DNA of 64,000 bases from Liquorilactobacillus sucicola DSM 21376 = JCM 15457 (GCF_000612445.1 NZ_BALC01000001.1:186001-250000), one strand, 5' to 3'. Shown: positions 10,401 to 19,883, counted from the stretch's first letter. Numbers and translations are program-made. Notes: generated by a model from the sequence alone, not told the origin.

Positions 10401-10913
10401 TATCCGGATGTTTTCTTAGACTACGAGGAAATGATTGAAAAATTCGGCGAGTTAGAAATTTTGGATACTAATACCTTCTATCAGGGGATGAGAACTGAAG
10501 AGACACTTCACATTGATTATGGTGTTGGAAAAAGGGCCATTGTCAGGTTGAATTCAATCGGTGACGCTGATGAAGAAGGAAATAGGAATCTTTATTTTAC
10601 GCTTAATGGTCAAGCACAGCAGATAGTTGTCCATGATATGAGCAAAAAGGCAAAGGTAAAAACGGTCTTGAAGGCGGAACCAACAAATCCAAGGCATATA
10701 GGAGCTACACTGAGTGGTTCTGTCTTAAATGTTTTGGTCACTAAAAACCAAATAGTTAAAAAAGGTGAACCATTGATTGTGACCGAGGCAATGAAGATGG
10801 AAACAACTATTAAGGCGCCTTTTAATGGCAGGATAAGCCATGTCTATGCCAAAGCTGGCGATATTTTGGAAACGAGAGATCTTTTACTGGAAATAGAGCC
10901 AATAAAGGAATGA
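7482..10913 (+). CDS. pyc: Pyruvate carboxylase
   Basis: 1143-residue single-chain biotin enzyme making oxaloacetate from pyruvate, bicarbonate and ATP. Domains in order: biotin carboxylase (about 1-450, Gly-rich ATP loop GGGGRGMR near 167), carboxyltransferase (about 525-800, opening LLTDTTMRDAHQS), allosteric/tetramerisation region, and C-terminal biotin carrier with EAMKMET; the biotinylated Lys is about residue 1105. Full length. ATG 7482 follows GTGGGAG. It feeds aspartate-family synthesis, consistent with dapA elsewhere in the window, and needs a biotin ligase outside it. Confidence 0.97.
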   Translation: MEKILIANRGEIAIRIIRACQELKLKTVAIFAKEDEFSVHRFKADEAYQVGAGKKPIEAYLDMDDIIRIAKMTGADAIHPGYGFLAENEVFAQKCAEAGINFIGPTVEQLDIFGDKIKAKLAAQKAGLHTIPGSNGPAKSLEDVKSFAAKHGYPIMVKAALGGGGRGMRIIENDSEIEESYNRARSEAKQSFGDDELYVEKYLKAPKHIEVQILADKHGNVLHLFERDCSVQRRHQKVIEVAPSISLAPKRRHEICQAAVQLMKSVSYQNAGTVEFLVTDDDFYFIEVNPRVQVEHTISEMITDVDIVQSQILVAAGKDLFKDLNLPHQAELKRHGVAIQCRVTTEDPENNFMPDTGKIETYRSPGGFGVRLDGGNAYAGAVITPYFDSLLVKACVQARNFVGAVLKMDRVLDEFRIRGVKTNIAFMRNVINNPVFLAGKASTTFIDSTPELFDIKRQKNTINQLLKYIGNVTVNGFPGTERHKKVFAPKISVGSDFVEEANVENAKKVLDRDGAEAMISWVKAQNKVLLTDTTMRDAHQSLFATRMRTKDMIPVANIYDKAMPHIFSTEVWGGATFDVAYRFLDEDPWERLKLIRQKMPHTLLQMLFRGSNAVGYKNYPDNVLQRFIEQSATDGVDVFRIFDSLNWVTQMEKSIQFVRDTGKIAEGTMCYTGDVLNPSEHKYDLEYYKRLAKDLVAAGSQIIGIKDMAGLLKPKAAYELISSLKDEVDVPIHLHTHDTTGNGVATYVEAVRGGVDVVDVATSALSGTTSQPSMSSLYYALTDNSRQPALNIDNVERINRYWQGVKPLYQDFMNGITAPQTDIYQTEMPGGQYSNLQQQAKALGINDFEVVKKTYREVNQLLGDIVKVTPSSKVVGDFAIFMIKNQLTPTDIFERGEQIDFPQSVVDFFAGDLGQPVGGFPKKLQEIVLKGKEAIKVRPGSLAQPVDFDKVADDLETKIKRKPTIEEVLSYVLYPDVFLDYEEMIEKFGELEILDTNTFYQGMRTEETLHIDYGVGKRAIVRLNSIGDADEEGNRNLYFTLNGQAQQIVVHDMSKKAKVKTVLKAEPTNPRHIGATLSGSVLNVLVTKNQIVKKGEPLIVTEAMKMETTIKAPFNGRISHVYAKAGDILETRDLLLEIEPIKE

Positions 10914-10921
10914 AAAACTAA

Positions 10922-12057
10922 ATGAGAAAAAAATTTTTTCTCAAAGGAATAGTCGAATTTGGAATACTTTTTTTATTGATACTTACAGCCTTGTATTGTT
11001 GGACCGCTTTATTTGGCAATACTTTACCGCAAAAGAATCAAAATACTGAAAAGCGTATGGTGACAGACAAAGCACGTTTGACTACTCCTAAGGTTGAACG
11101 AATTAAACCACAAGGGTTTGCACGTTATATTGGTACGTCAGACGATACAATTTTAAACAGTTTTGGAGAACCACAAGAGAAACTGCCAAGTGCGACTAAT
11201 GTTGAATGGTGGTTTATAGGGAAAGTGAAGAACAATATTTCAAAGTAGGGATTGATTTAGCAACGCGTAAGGTCAATGCAATTTTTGTGGGAGGACGAGA
11301 CACTTTAGGATATAAAGGGCTGCGAGTCGACATGCCTTTTAAAAAGTTAGTTCAACTCAGTTCTTTATATGCAAATTTTAAGCTGAACTATCATGAGCAA
11401 AGTTTTCAATTGGAATTGTCAGAAGATGATCTGAATGAGCGTCCCCTGCTTAGTTTTAAGAATAATAGTTACGCAATTACCTACTTACATCCTCATTCGA
11501 AAAGAGTTTATGCGATTGAGTATTTGAACACTGATATGTTGTTGAAAAAAAACATTTTTCGCATTGTGTCACAAACACCGTTGCCTGTGCAGTTTCAGGG
11601 AGAAACAGATTGGGCAGCAATGAATGACATGCTTCCTGCTGATCTAGTCAGATTGATCAATGTAAAACGCAGTCTTGCTGGAACGCCTGCGTTGATTCCA
11701 GATGATGAACTGACTTCAGCAAGTCAAACTGTTTTGAATGAACTTGGCAGTAATCCACGGGAATTTTTGGATAAGAAGAGAAGCCGTTTGGTCAAGGATA
11801 TCTTGAATGGTAACTTAAACCAACGACAGGGGCTTTATTTATATTCTCAAGGCATTCCTAAGAAGATGTATCAAATAACAGGCCTAACTCGTAGTGATTT
11901 TGATATTTATTGTCTGGCGCCTATATACGATAACTCATCGTTCTTTTCTGATTCTGTGTTGTTGCGGTTGATTTTTCCAAAACTCGTTTCTGCAAATACT
12001 AAAAATATTGGCGTAGCGTATAATAGAGGTGTGTTAGTGTTTATTATCAATAAATAA
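10922..12057 (+). pseudogene. YlbC-like CAP-domain protein, frameshifted
   Basis: Two overlapping frames together give one protein of about 378 residues: an N-terminal membrane anchor (about 12-30), a CAP-associated domain, and a C-terminal CAP/SCP-like domain starting near ADLVRLINVKRSLAG. The first frame stops at 11248; the second continues from about 11206. Reading EWW from the first frame into YRESEEQYFKVGID of the second requires one base missing near 11207-11216. Position between pyc and ylbG matches Bacillus ylbC. Role unknown; exported or surface-anchored. The lesion may be a sequencing error. Confidence 0.8.
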
Positions 12058-12068
12058 GGTGGTAGTCA

Positions 12069-12371
12069 ATGGATTTTAAAATAAATGAGAGACAAAGTAT
12101 AATCGTTTATTTGTATCACTTGAAAAATAGCAAGCAGTTGAGACGGTACGGAACTATACACTACGTTTCAAGAAGAATGAAGTACGTGGTTCTATACATT
12201 GATCGCTCTGCTATGAGTGAAACACTTAAAAAGCTAAAAGAAATTCGTTTTGTAAAACGTGTGGCGTTGTCGCCGCGGTCAAATATCAAGATAAACTTTG
12301 GAGACGAGGTAGGGACAACGTACAAGCTGACAGAAGAAGATCGAGAAAAATACAGGAGTAATAAAGAATAA
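12069..12371 (+). CDS. ylbG: YlbG family protein (UPF0298)
   Basis: 100-residue protein of the DUF2129/UPF0298 family, function unknown, conserved beside rsmD and coaD. It shows the family pattern of two short beta strands around LRRYGTIHYVSRRMKYVVLY and FVKRVALSPR. It starts at ATG 12069 after AAGGTGG, 11 bases after the preceding stop, and ends 3 bases before rsmD. It is therefore part of the ylbC-ylbG-rsmD-coaD-ylbL transcription unit. Confidence 0.9.
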   Translation: MDFKINERQSIIVYLYHLKNSKQLRRYGTIHYVSRRMKYVVLYIDRSAMSETLKKLKEIRFVKRVALSPRSNIKINFGDEVGTTYKLTEEDREKYRSNKE

Positions 12372-12374
12372 AAG

Positions 12375-12932
12375 ATGAGAATTATTGCTGGAGAGTATGG
12401 TGGCCGCAGGTTAAAAGCTGTTCCCGGAATGAAAACCCGCCCCACTACAGATAAAGTAAAAGAAGCAATTTTTAACATGATTGGTCCTTATTTTGATGGT
12501 GGTGAGTCATTGGATCTTTTTGCTGGCAGCGGTGGATTGAGCATTGAAGCTGTGTCTAGGGGAGTTGCGCAAGCAACACTAATTGATCGTCAATATCTAG
12601 CAATAAAAACGATCAAAGCTAACATTGACGTCACCAAAGAACCACAAAAGTTTAAGGTCATCAAGGCTGATGCAAGAAATGCATTGACAAAATTAGCACA
12701 ACGCAAAGAAAAATTTGCGTATGTTTTTTTGGATCCACCTTATAAAAGACAAAAAATATATGAAATAATTCAGTGCTTGGCAGATTTGCAGCTTCTGGAA
12801 AAGGGAGCACTAATAATTTGTGAGACCGACCAAGAAGCTGCTTTACCGCAGGCAATAGATGGCTTTGAACTCTATAAGCGTGCGGATTATGGAATTACTG
12901 AAATTACCATCTACCGATATCGAGGTGAATAG
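12375..12932 (+). CDS. rsmD: 16S rRNA (guanine966-N2)-methyltransferase
   Basis: 185-residue Rossmann-fold methyltransferase. It opens MRIIAGEYGGRRLKAVPG, with RPTTDKVKEAIFN, the SAM-binding LDLFAGSGGLSIEA and the catalytic LDPPY typical of N2-guanine methylases. It modifies G966 of 16S rRNA in the assembled 30S subunit. Adjacent to coaD (5 bases), the near-universal rsmD-coaD pair. Confidence 0.95.
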   Translation: MRIIAGEYGGRRLKAVPGMKTRPTTDKVKEAIFNMIGPYFDGGESLDLFAGSGGLSIEAVSRGVAQATLIDRQYLAIKTIKANIDVTKEPQKFKVIKADARNALTKLAQRKEKFAYVFLDPPYKRQKIYEIIQCLADLQLLEKGALIICETDQEAALPQAIDGFELYKRADYGITEITIYRYRGE

Positions 12933-12937
12933 TTGGA

Positions 12938-13414
12938 ATGAATGCAATTTTCCCTGGAAGTTTCGATCCTGTTACTAATGGGCATATTGATTTGATAAAA
13001 AGGGCAAGCAAGGTTTTTGAAAAACTAACGGTACTTGTTATGACAAATACCAACAAGCATGGTCTGTTTACTCCTACAGAAAGAGCAAAACTACTTGCGG
13101 ATGCCGTTGTTGACTTGAAGAACGTTAAAGTGTTGGTCTTTGAAGCTGATTTGACCGTCAGAGCAGCGCAAAAACTGGGTGCTGGTGTTATTGTTCGGGG
13201 TGCACGTAATGGTTCGGATTTTGAATCAGAACGTAGCATTGCAGACATGAACTATCATTTGGACGCGGAACTTGAGACAGTAGTCCTTCCCGCGGTAGGG
13301 GAATATAGCTTTATTTCATCAACTTTAGTGAGGGAAGTTGCACATTTCGGTGGTAATTTGCAGGGATTGGTTCCACAAAATGTTGCTCGTGCACTTAAAG
13401 AAAAGATGTGCTAA
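12938..13414 (+). CDS. coaD: Phosphopantetheine adenylyltransferase
   Basis: 158-residue nucleotidyltransferase catalysing the penultimate step of coenzyme A synthesis (4'-phosphopantetheine to dephospho-CoA). Visible motifs: GSFDPVTNGHIDLI (HxGH-type, T/HIGH), the RGARNGSDFESE segment and the C-terminal ISSTLVREVAHFGG. Length is typical for the hexameric enzyme. It abuts ylbL with no gap (stop 13412-13414, next ATG 13415). Confidence 0.97.
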   Translation: MNAIFPGSFDPVTNGHIDLIKRASKVFEKLTVLVMTNTNKHGLFTPTERAKLLADAVVDLKNVKVLVFEADLTVRAAQKLGAGVIVRGARNGSDFESERSIADMNYHLDAELETVVLPAVGEYSFISSTLVREVAHFGGNLQGLVPQNVARALKEKMC

Positions 13415-14431
13415 ATGTTAAAAAAGAAACATTTAACTGCTGGTCTTTTATTAATATTAATGGTTGTTTTCTGTTTTGTACCGGTGCCGGCATATATTGA
13501 AACTGTCGGTGATGCGCAGAATGTCGGAAAATATGTTTCTGTGAATGGTGCAAAAGATACTCGAAATGGTGCATTTATGCTTACATACGTGGAACTTGGG
13601 CATGCTACGCCTGCCTTGTATGTTGCAAGTTATTTTGACAAGTATGCAACTCGCTTGCCGAGCAGTGCGGTTACAGGTGACAACAATTCTACGGAGTATA
13701 AAAGGGTCCAGCACTATTATATGGATGATGCACTCAATCAAGCAAAAGCTGTTTCATTGAAGTTAGCGGGCAAACCGATCAGGCAAAGTTTCGAGGGCAT
13801 TGTAGTCATGTCTTTACTTTCTAGCTCGGATTTTAAGGGCAAACTGCGTGCGGGGGATATTATAATTGGCGTAGACGGGCGGCGCTGTGTTAAGGTGGCT
13901 GACCTTTTGCGATATGTGCAGCATACAAAAGGTGATACCGTTGCTGTCCGCTTTCAACGCGGAAAAAAAGAAAAAACGGTCAGAGGGCGGCTGGAGAGAT
14001 TACCCCAAACTGCAAGAAAGGGTATTGGAATCAGCTTTATTCAAAAATCTGAAGTTGTTTCACCAGTAAAGATAAAAACTGACATGGAGGGTATTCAGGG
14101 GCCATCAGCGGGACTGATGTTATCCTTAGAAATGTACACTCAGCTTACTCATGAAAACTTGAAACAGGGACGAAGAATTGCTGGGACAGGTACAATTCTC
14201 GCAGACGGTACTGTTGGGGAGATTGGAGGTATTGACAAAAAAGTTGTTGCAGCTGCTAAGAAAAAGGCAGATATTTTCTTTGCTCCTGATAATGTACTCT
14301 CGGATAAAGAAAAAGCAGCCGGTAAATTAAATAACTACCAAGAAGCCCAGAAAATGGTTCACAAACTGAGTACAAAAATGAAAGTAGTTCCTGTAAAAAA
14401 CATACAAGATGCTCTTGCATATTTGAGGTAA
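13415..14431 (+). CDS. PDZ/Lon-type membrane protease YlbL/SepM
   Basis: 338 residues: one N-terminal membrane helix (about 8-26), an extracytoplasmic PDZ domain (about 125-195) and a C-terminal Lon-like S16 protease domain. The catalytic Ser lies in QGPSAGLML and the partner Lys in EIGGIDKKVVAA. Homologues are B. subtilis YlbL and streptococcal SepM, which trims competence-stimulating peptide outside the cell. The adjacent comE genes make a competence link attractive, but that is inference. Last gene of the ylbG-coaD run, followed by a hairpin. Confidence 0.92.
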   Translation: MLKKKHLTAGLLLILMVVFCFVPVPAYIETVGDAQNVGKYVSVNGAKDTRNGAFMLTYVELGHATPALYVASYFDKYATRLPSSAVTGDNNSTEYKRVQHYYMDDALNQAKAVSLKLAGKPIRQSFEGIVVMSLLSSSDFKGKLRAGDIIIGVDGRRCVKVADLLRYVQHTKGDTVAVRFQRGKKEKTVRGRLERLPQTARKGIGISFIQKSEVVSPVKIKTDMEGIQGPSAGLMLSLEMYTQLTHENLKQGRRIAGTGTILADGTVGEIGGIDKKVVAAAKKKADIFFAPDNVLSDKEKAAGKLNNYQEAQKMVHKLSTKMKVVPVKNIQDALAYLR

Positions 14432-14524
14432 GTGGGACTACTGGTGGTAGTGTCGTAATACAAATAGAAGTAACAAAATATTTTGAACCTTGATTTATCA
14501 TAAAAAATTTTATACAGATAGAAT

Positions 14525-14573
14525 AAACAGAGGACTGGATCAGTGACTATTGATTCAATCCTCTGTTTTAGTC
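14525..14573 (+). terminator. Hairpin terminator after ylbL
   Basis: AAACAGAGGACTGGATCA pairs imperfectly with TGATTCAATCCTCTGTTT, followed by a short T stretch. It belongs to a hairpin class seen at several gene ends in this window. Confidence 0.65.
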
Positions 14574-14642
14574 TTGAAATGTGGTTTACTTTCGGTTCTT
14601 TGCGTATTTATAAGTTAGAAAGGGGGAAAATTACTGGAGAAG

Positions 14643-15350
14643 ATGAAGGACTTTTGGGAAGAGAATAAAGTGTGGATTTGTTTTTTTGCTCTTAGTGCTC
14701 TTATAGCTTTTTTAGTTGGTGGATATTTTTTTAAAAAAAATGAAACAGGAATGCGCTCGAATGAAACTCTACAAATAGGTGCTAGGTCTCCCAAAGATGA
14801 AGCATCTGTATCCTCATTTAGGCAAAGAGAACAAATGCAAAAGACTAATGCGAGTTTTTTTGTTGACATTAAAGGCGCAGTAAGAAAACCTGGGGTATAC
14901 AAGGCCAGTAAAAAAATGCGAGTAGCGGATATCGTTGATGCGGCTGGAGGATTTGAGAAAACAGCAGATCACAATCAGGTTAATTTAGCGTTAAAGCTAA
15001 CTGATCAGCAAGTCATATATATTCCTTTCAAGGGTGAGATTGATAAGAAGCCGCCAACGACGATGGATCCTGGGCAACAGGCGACAGGGGATGCAGACGT
15101 TTCAGCGACAAGCGGGACAAACGAGATAAGTGGAATAGCTGGACAAGATAAGGAAAAAATGGATCTGAATAAGGTTACTAAAAATGAACTATTGGAAGTA
15201 AATGGAATAGGGGACAAGAAGGCTGATCTTATTTTAGCTTATCGAACTCAACATGGAAGATTTGAAAAAATTGAAGATTTAAAAAATATTACTGGTATCG
15301 GAGATAAAACTTTCGAAAAATTAAACGAGTCTTTAACAGTTGGACCATAA
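14643..15350 (+). CDS. comEA: Competence DNA receptor ComEA
   Basis: 235-residue membrane-anchored DNA-binding protein for transformation. An N-terminal helix (about 8-26) precedes an SLBB domain (about 75-130, FFVDIKGAVRKPGVY), a flexible Thr/Gly/Pro linker, then two helix-hairpin-helix motifs (LLEVNGIGDKKADLI and LKNITGIGDKTFEKL) that bind double-stranded DNA. Full length. First gene of comEA-comEB-comEC. A sequence resembling a SigX/ComX box (TGCGTATT, 14601-14608) lies upstream. Confidence 0.94.
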   Translation: MKDFWEENKVWICFFALSALIAFLVGGYFFKKNETGMRSNETLQIGARSPKDEASVSSFRQREQMQKTNASFFVDIKGAVRKPGVYKASKKMRVADIVDAAGGFEKTADHNQVNLALKLTDQQVIYIPFKGEIDKKPPTTMDPGQQATGDADVSATSGTNEISGIAGQDKEKMDLNKVTKNELLEVNGIGDKKADLILAYRTQHGRFEKIEDLKNITGIGDKTFEKLNESLTVGP

Positions 15351-15415
15351 TTTTAACTGTTACCAGAATCAGGGGTTTGCTATACTAGAGTTAAAATTAG
15401 TGTGAAGGTGAATTT

Positions 15416-15892
15416 ATGAAAGATAGAAGGATCCCTTGGAATCAATATTTTATGTTACAGTCAATATTGTTGTCGCTGCGAAGCACATGTGAACGGCTAT
15501 CAGTCGGCGCAATTCTTGTACGCGATCGGCGTATTATTGCGGGAGGGTATAATGGTTCTGTTTCTGGTGATGTTCATTGTATAGACGAAGGTTGTTATCT
15601 TGTTGATGGTCATTGTGTAAGGACAATTCACGCGGAGATGAATGCGGTTTTGCAGTGTGCAAAATTTGGCATGACTACTGCAAAGTCAGAGATATATGTA
15701 ACAGATTTTCCTTGTTTGCAATGCACAAAAATGCTACTTCAAGCAGGTATTAAAAAAATATATTATCTCCGCAATTATCACAATAACACTTATGCAATGA
15801 AATTATTAAAGTTAAAAAATGTTGAGATCGAACAAGTTAAGGTCGACAAAGAGTATTTAAATTCAATTGCAGCAGATACCTATTTTGATTGA
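15416..15892 (+). CDS. comEB: dCMP deaminase-family protein ComEB
   Basis: 158-residue cytidine/deoxycytidylate deaminase. Zinc motifs are HAEMNAVLQC and PCLQCTKML, with conserved GYNGS near residue 45. Known family members convert dCMP to dUMP; in the competence operon comEB is not needed for uptake itself. ATG 15416 follows GAAGGTGA. It sits between comEA and comEC in the usual order. Confidence 0.93.
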   Translation: MKDRRIPWNQYFMLQSILLSLRSTCERLSVGAILVRDRRIIAGGYNGSVSGDVHCIDEGCYLVDGHCVRTIHAEMNAVLQCAKFGMTTAKSEIYVTDFPCLQCTKMLLQAGIKKIYYLRNYHNNTYAMKLLKLKNVEIEQVKVDKEYLNSIAADTYFD

Positions 15893-15949
15893 TCATGGAG
15901 AAAATGAACAATTAGAAGAATTTTTTTCTTTTTAGCAATTGATGCATAT

Positions 15950-18167
15950 TTGATCAGTCTGCTATGTCTCTCTTTTCATTTGGAGTGGCTGATACTGTTT
16001 ATATTGTTGCAGTGGCGGATCGTTGCACTACAAAACAAACAAGCACTAATGTGCTGTTGGGTATTCACCCTTTTCTTCTTTGCGTACTGTCTGTTTTGGA
16101 ACCAAGCGTTGCAGCAAAGAAGGATTGATCATAGGGTAGATGTTGTACAAAATAGGCTAATTTTAAACCCTGATGAATATCAAATTGATGGCGACTTATT
16201 GAAAATTAGCGGCTCGTGGGTAGAAGGCAGGCAGAAAGTTCAAGCTTACTATCGAATTGATACAAAAAAAGAAAAAGAGAGCTTGAAAAAAATTGCTACA
16301 GTAAAGACCCTGATTGTGACAGGAAAAGCTGCAGCTATCCAAGCGCCAACAAATGAAAATCAATTTGACTATCGCAACTTTATGCTTTCTAAAAAAGTTG
16401 TTAACACGATTCAAATATCTAAATTGGAAGTAAGCAGTGTTCGACCTAATTTGGGGTTAGCTGCAAGGATTTTTGCTGCAACACACAGTTTGCGCAAGCA
16501 AATCTTGAATCACTTTGCAAAGATGCCTGCACCTCTGAGCGGATACAGTCAAATACTGTTATTGGGTTATTATGCACAAAATTTTTCTCAGCAGATAGAG
16601 CAAATCAATAAACTAGGATTGCTCCATTTGTTTAGCTTATCTGGTATGCACGTTTTTTATCTTTTGGGAGCTACTAGATTTGTCTTAGGCTATATGCACG
16701 TTACGCGTGAAACATGTGACGATGTTATTTTGCTGTTGCTGCCTTTCTATGCAATTTTAGGTGGTTTGTCGTCTAGCCTAGTCAGAGCTGTAATGATGGC
16801 ATGGCTGACTATTTTATCAAATAAGTTTTGGAATAATACATTGAACGGAATTGATGCTGAAGCAATAGTTCTGTTACTGCATTTGTTTTATTCACCCGCT
16901 CTTGTACTGTCGATGGGTGCTCAGTTGAGTTATTTGCTGACTTTTGTGCTGATGACGGGTAAAAGAATGAGCAAATTTAAACTGGGTTTGAAAATGAACG
17001 GCTATAGTTTGCCACTGATTCTTTGGCATACTTTTCGATGGAATATATTGACAATCGGCATTGCAATTTTGATAGTTCCACTTTTTGAGTGGGTTATTAT
17101 TCCTTCTGTTTTAATTGGGGTCTTAATGCCACACTTGACTTTTTTATGTAATAAAATATTATTTCTAATTACAAAGGGAATTGAAATAACTGCTGCCTTG
17201 CCATTAAATATTGTTTTTGGAAAACCTCCGCTTATATGTGTGCTTTTTTGGATAGGATTGATGTTTGCGCTTGAAATTGCTACAAATAAAAAGGTTATTT
17301 ACTTGATGGGACTCACCTCGTATCTTTTGATTGGCGGTATGATTAAATTTCCGCTGCATGATGAGATAGTGTTTCTAGATATTGGTCAAGGAGATTGTAC
17401 CTTATTAAACGACGATTCAATAGCGAGGTAACTCTGATTGATACGGGAGGAAAAGTTACTTTTCAAACTCAACCATGGCAGAAACGACATGGCAAGGAAA
17501 ATGGCGAAACGGTTGTCGCAAATTACTTGCTTAGCAAGGGTGTTTCAAGAGTTGATTGGCTATTTCTGACTCATCAAGATACAGACCACGTGGGCAATTT
17601 CCCAGTTGTTACTAAACTGATTAAGGTCGAAAAGATATTGGTACCATCTGGGATGGAGAAAAGATCTTCATTTAAAAAAAGGCTGATGTTATCAGCTAAT
17701 AACAACGACGACGTAATACCTGTTTCAACGAAAAAAATCAGGCAAGTGGGGCAATTCAAAATATTGCATCCATTTGAGGAGGGACAGGGAAGTAATGAGG
17801 ATTCTATTACAGTGACAGCTGCTGTTAATGGGGTTAATGTTATAATAAGCGGTGATCTTGATAAAAATGGCGAATTAAAAATATGCAAAAAACATCCAGA
17901 TTTACGTGCGGACATTTTAAAAACAGGTCATCATGCAGTAAGACATCTACAGCCACCGAATATGTCAAGCAATTGCGCCCGCAGCTTGCTATTATATCAG
18001 CGGGAAAAAATAATCGATATGGGCATCCTAATGATGAAACATTAGCGACGTTGAAAAGAGGGCGTATTATGTGTTTAACTACAGCTGAAGTTGGGATGAT
18101 AAAATTAATTTCCAACGGTGCACATAAATTTAGGATAGAGACAGGAAATACTTTAAAAGCAAGGTAA
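15950..18167 (+). pseudogene. comEC: DNA-uptake channel ComEC, two frameshifts
   Basis: About 739 residues when joined: N-terminal DUF4131-like region, the polytopic competence domain (about 190-440, LFSLSGMHVFYLLG) and a C-terminal metallo-beta-lactamase domain (LFLTHQDTDHVGN). Two one-base deletions break it. Near 17400-17405 the frame stops after DIGQGDCTLL. At 17935, CATGGCAGT would restore KTGHHGSKTST, but CATGCAGT is present. The start is uncertain: TTG 15950 is the only standard start codon in the open frame. If real, transformation would be lost; comEA and comEB are intact. Confidence 0.85.
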
Positions 18168-18180
18168 GGATGGAAAATAG

Positions 18181-19224
18181 ATGAAAGTAGCGGAACTATT
18201 AAAAAACATTGGTGCAGGGAAATTAGCACCTGTTTACTTGATACTTGGAAAAGAAGATTACAATGCGCAACGAATTTCTACAGCCTTCATTGAGTCAATG
18301 CCTGAAGATCAACGAACAGTCAATATTGGGCAATACGATATGGAAAGTGTCTCACTTTCGGATGCAATTGGTGATGCACTGTCTGCGCCTTTTTTCGGAG
18401 ATAGAAGAATCGTATTCATCAAGCATCCTTATTTTTTGCTTGCTAAAAATAAAAAGGTAAAAATTGAGCAGAATATAGATGAATTAATCAATTATCTTGA
18501 TAATCCTGAGCCAACGTCTGTTTTAGTTATATTTGCACCCTATGACAAGTTGGATGAAAGAAAGAAATTGTCGAAAAGACTATTAAAAAAGGCAGTCGTG
18601 GTTGAAAATGGATTTTTGGATGAGAAAAATACTAGGGATTATTTAAAGTTATTATTAAAAAATAAGGGATATTCGATTGAACCGCAAGCACTTGAAATGT
18701 TGGTAAGAAAAACCGAAGCAAAGTTGTCTCTAGCAATGAATGAATTGCCTAAATTAATGATTCTGGCACAAAAGGATAAAGAAATAACTGAGTCAATGGT
18801 TGCACAAATGGTAGCACAAACTTTAGAGCAAAATATTTTTGACTTGAGTGATCTAGTTTTGAATAAGCAGAGTAAAAAAGCGATCGAAATGTATCATGAT
18901 CTAATTTTACAACATGAAGAGCCTTTGAAGATAAATGCAATTCTTCTGGGGCAAATCAGACTTTTGCTTCAGGTCAATGTTTTACAGAAACATGGATATG
19001 ATCAAGGTAATATTGCAAGCGCCCTGAAGGTCCATCCTTACCGTGTTAAATTAGCACTGAAAAAGAGTAGAGCAGTAAAACGTCTTGAGCTGCGGAATGC
19101 TTATCTAGGGTTGGTTGATTTGGAAGAAAAAATGAAATCGACTCAACAAGACCCGACAGCGCTTTTTGAGCTTTTCATGTTGGGATATTTTAAGGAAAAG
19201 CGTATACAAATGAAGTTGAGTTGA
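18181..19224 (+). CDS. holA: DNA polymerase III delta subunit
   Basis: 347-residue clamp-loader subunit that opens the sliding clamp. The N-terminal fold begins LAPVYLILGKEDY, a middle region carries EKNTRDYLKLLLK, and the C-terminal collar domain ends at LGYFKEK. It follows comEC by 13 bases, as in other Firmicutes, so the essential gene is read from the competence transcript or an internal promoter. Convergent with rpsT. Confidence 0.94.
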   Translation: MKVAELLKNIGAGKLAPVYLILGKEDYNAQRISTAFIESMPEDQRTVNIGQYDMESVSLSDAIGDALSAPFFGDRRIVFIKHPYFLLAKNKKVKIEQNIDELINYLDNPEPTSVLVIFAPYDKLDERKKLSKRLLKKAVVVENGFLDEKNTRDYLKLLLKNKGYSIEPQALEMLVRKTEAKLSLAMNELPKLMILAQKDKEITESMVAQMVAQTLEQNIFDLSDLVLNKQSKKAIEMYHDLILQHEEPLKINAILLGQIRLLLQVNVLQKHGYDQGNIASALKVHPYRVKLALKKSRAVKRLELRNAYLGLVDLEEKMKSTQQDPTALFELFMLGYFKEKRIQMKLS

Positions 19225-19325
19225 GCAATTCTTTTATTTCGAACGCAGGTAATGCTTAATTTTATGTGAAATGGTATGGGGCATAGGTGTGCACGAAGTA
19301 GCTGAACATTGGTTGTTTTACCTAT

Positions 19326-19363
19326 ACAAAAAGAGCCACACATTTAAGAGCGGCTCTTTTTGT
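19326..19363. terminator. Bidirectional terminator holA/rpsT
   Basis: ACAAAAAGAGCC pairs with GGCTCTTTTTGT around a 14-base loop. Runs of A before and T after make it work for both convergent genes. Confidence 0.9.
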
Positions 19364-19396
19364 ATTCTATTCAAAAGCTTGTAGTCAAAAAGAAAA

Positions 19397-19651
19397 CTAT
19401 TTTGCTAAACGGGCAGTCAAACGTGACTTATCGCGAGCAGCTTTGTTAGCTTTAATCAAACCTTTGGATTTTGCTTTATCAACAGCGGCAATAGCTTCTT
19501 TATACAAGTCTTCGACGTTGTCAGCCCCTGTAGTTTTTGCATTTTCAAATTTTTTAACAGCACTGCGAACTGCGCTAAGTTGTGCTGAATTACGTGCATT
19601 AGCCTTTTCGTTAGTTTTAACACGCTTGATAGCTGATTTAATAATTGGCAA
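19397..19651 (-). CDS. rpsT: 30S ribosomal protein S20
   Basis: 84-residue Lys/Ala-rich primary 16S rRNA-binding protein. Opens [21 protein letters not shown] and ends with [18 protein letters not shown], as in the family. Monocistronic and divergent from rpsO, a common arrangement; both have strong promoters in the shared region. Confidence 0.97.
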   Translation of the reverse strand: MPIIKSAIKRVKTNEKANARNSAQLSAVRSAVKKFENAKTTGADNVEDLYKEAIAAVDKAKSKGLIKANKAARDKSRLTARLAK

Positions 19652-19713
19652 AAATCTTCACCTCCATGCTACATGATTCCCATACCGGCATCATAAAATT
19701 TTCAACATAAGCT

Positions 19714-19742
19714 ATTATACAAGAGCTATTCTAACAATGCAA
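19714..19742 (-). promoter_or_regulatory. rpsT promoter
   Basis: Minus strand TTGCAT (19742-19737), 17-base spacer, TATAAT (19719-19714). Confidence 0.8.
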
Positions 19743-19806
19743 TAAAAAAGTGAAAATGTGTCAAGGAAATTCCCTTGACTTTTAAAAAACAACTTGAGAT
19801 CACTTC

Positions 19807-19835
19807 TTGCAACAAGATATGTATTATTGTATAAT
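19807..19835 (+). promoter_or_regulatory. rpsO promoter
   Basis: TTGCAA (19807-19812), 17-base spacer, perfect TATAAT (19830-19835). It leaves a leader of about 95 bases before rpsO. Confidence 0.8.
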
Positions 19836-19883
19836 CTAACTTGTGCTTGATGCACATTGACCTTTTTCTCAGTATAATGCAGC

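Noticed and set aside
19857-19878. Second rpsO promoter using TTGACC and TATAAT
   Set aside because: The spacer is only 10 bases, too short for sigma-70-type recognition.
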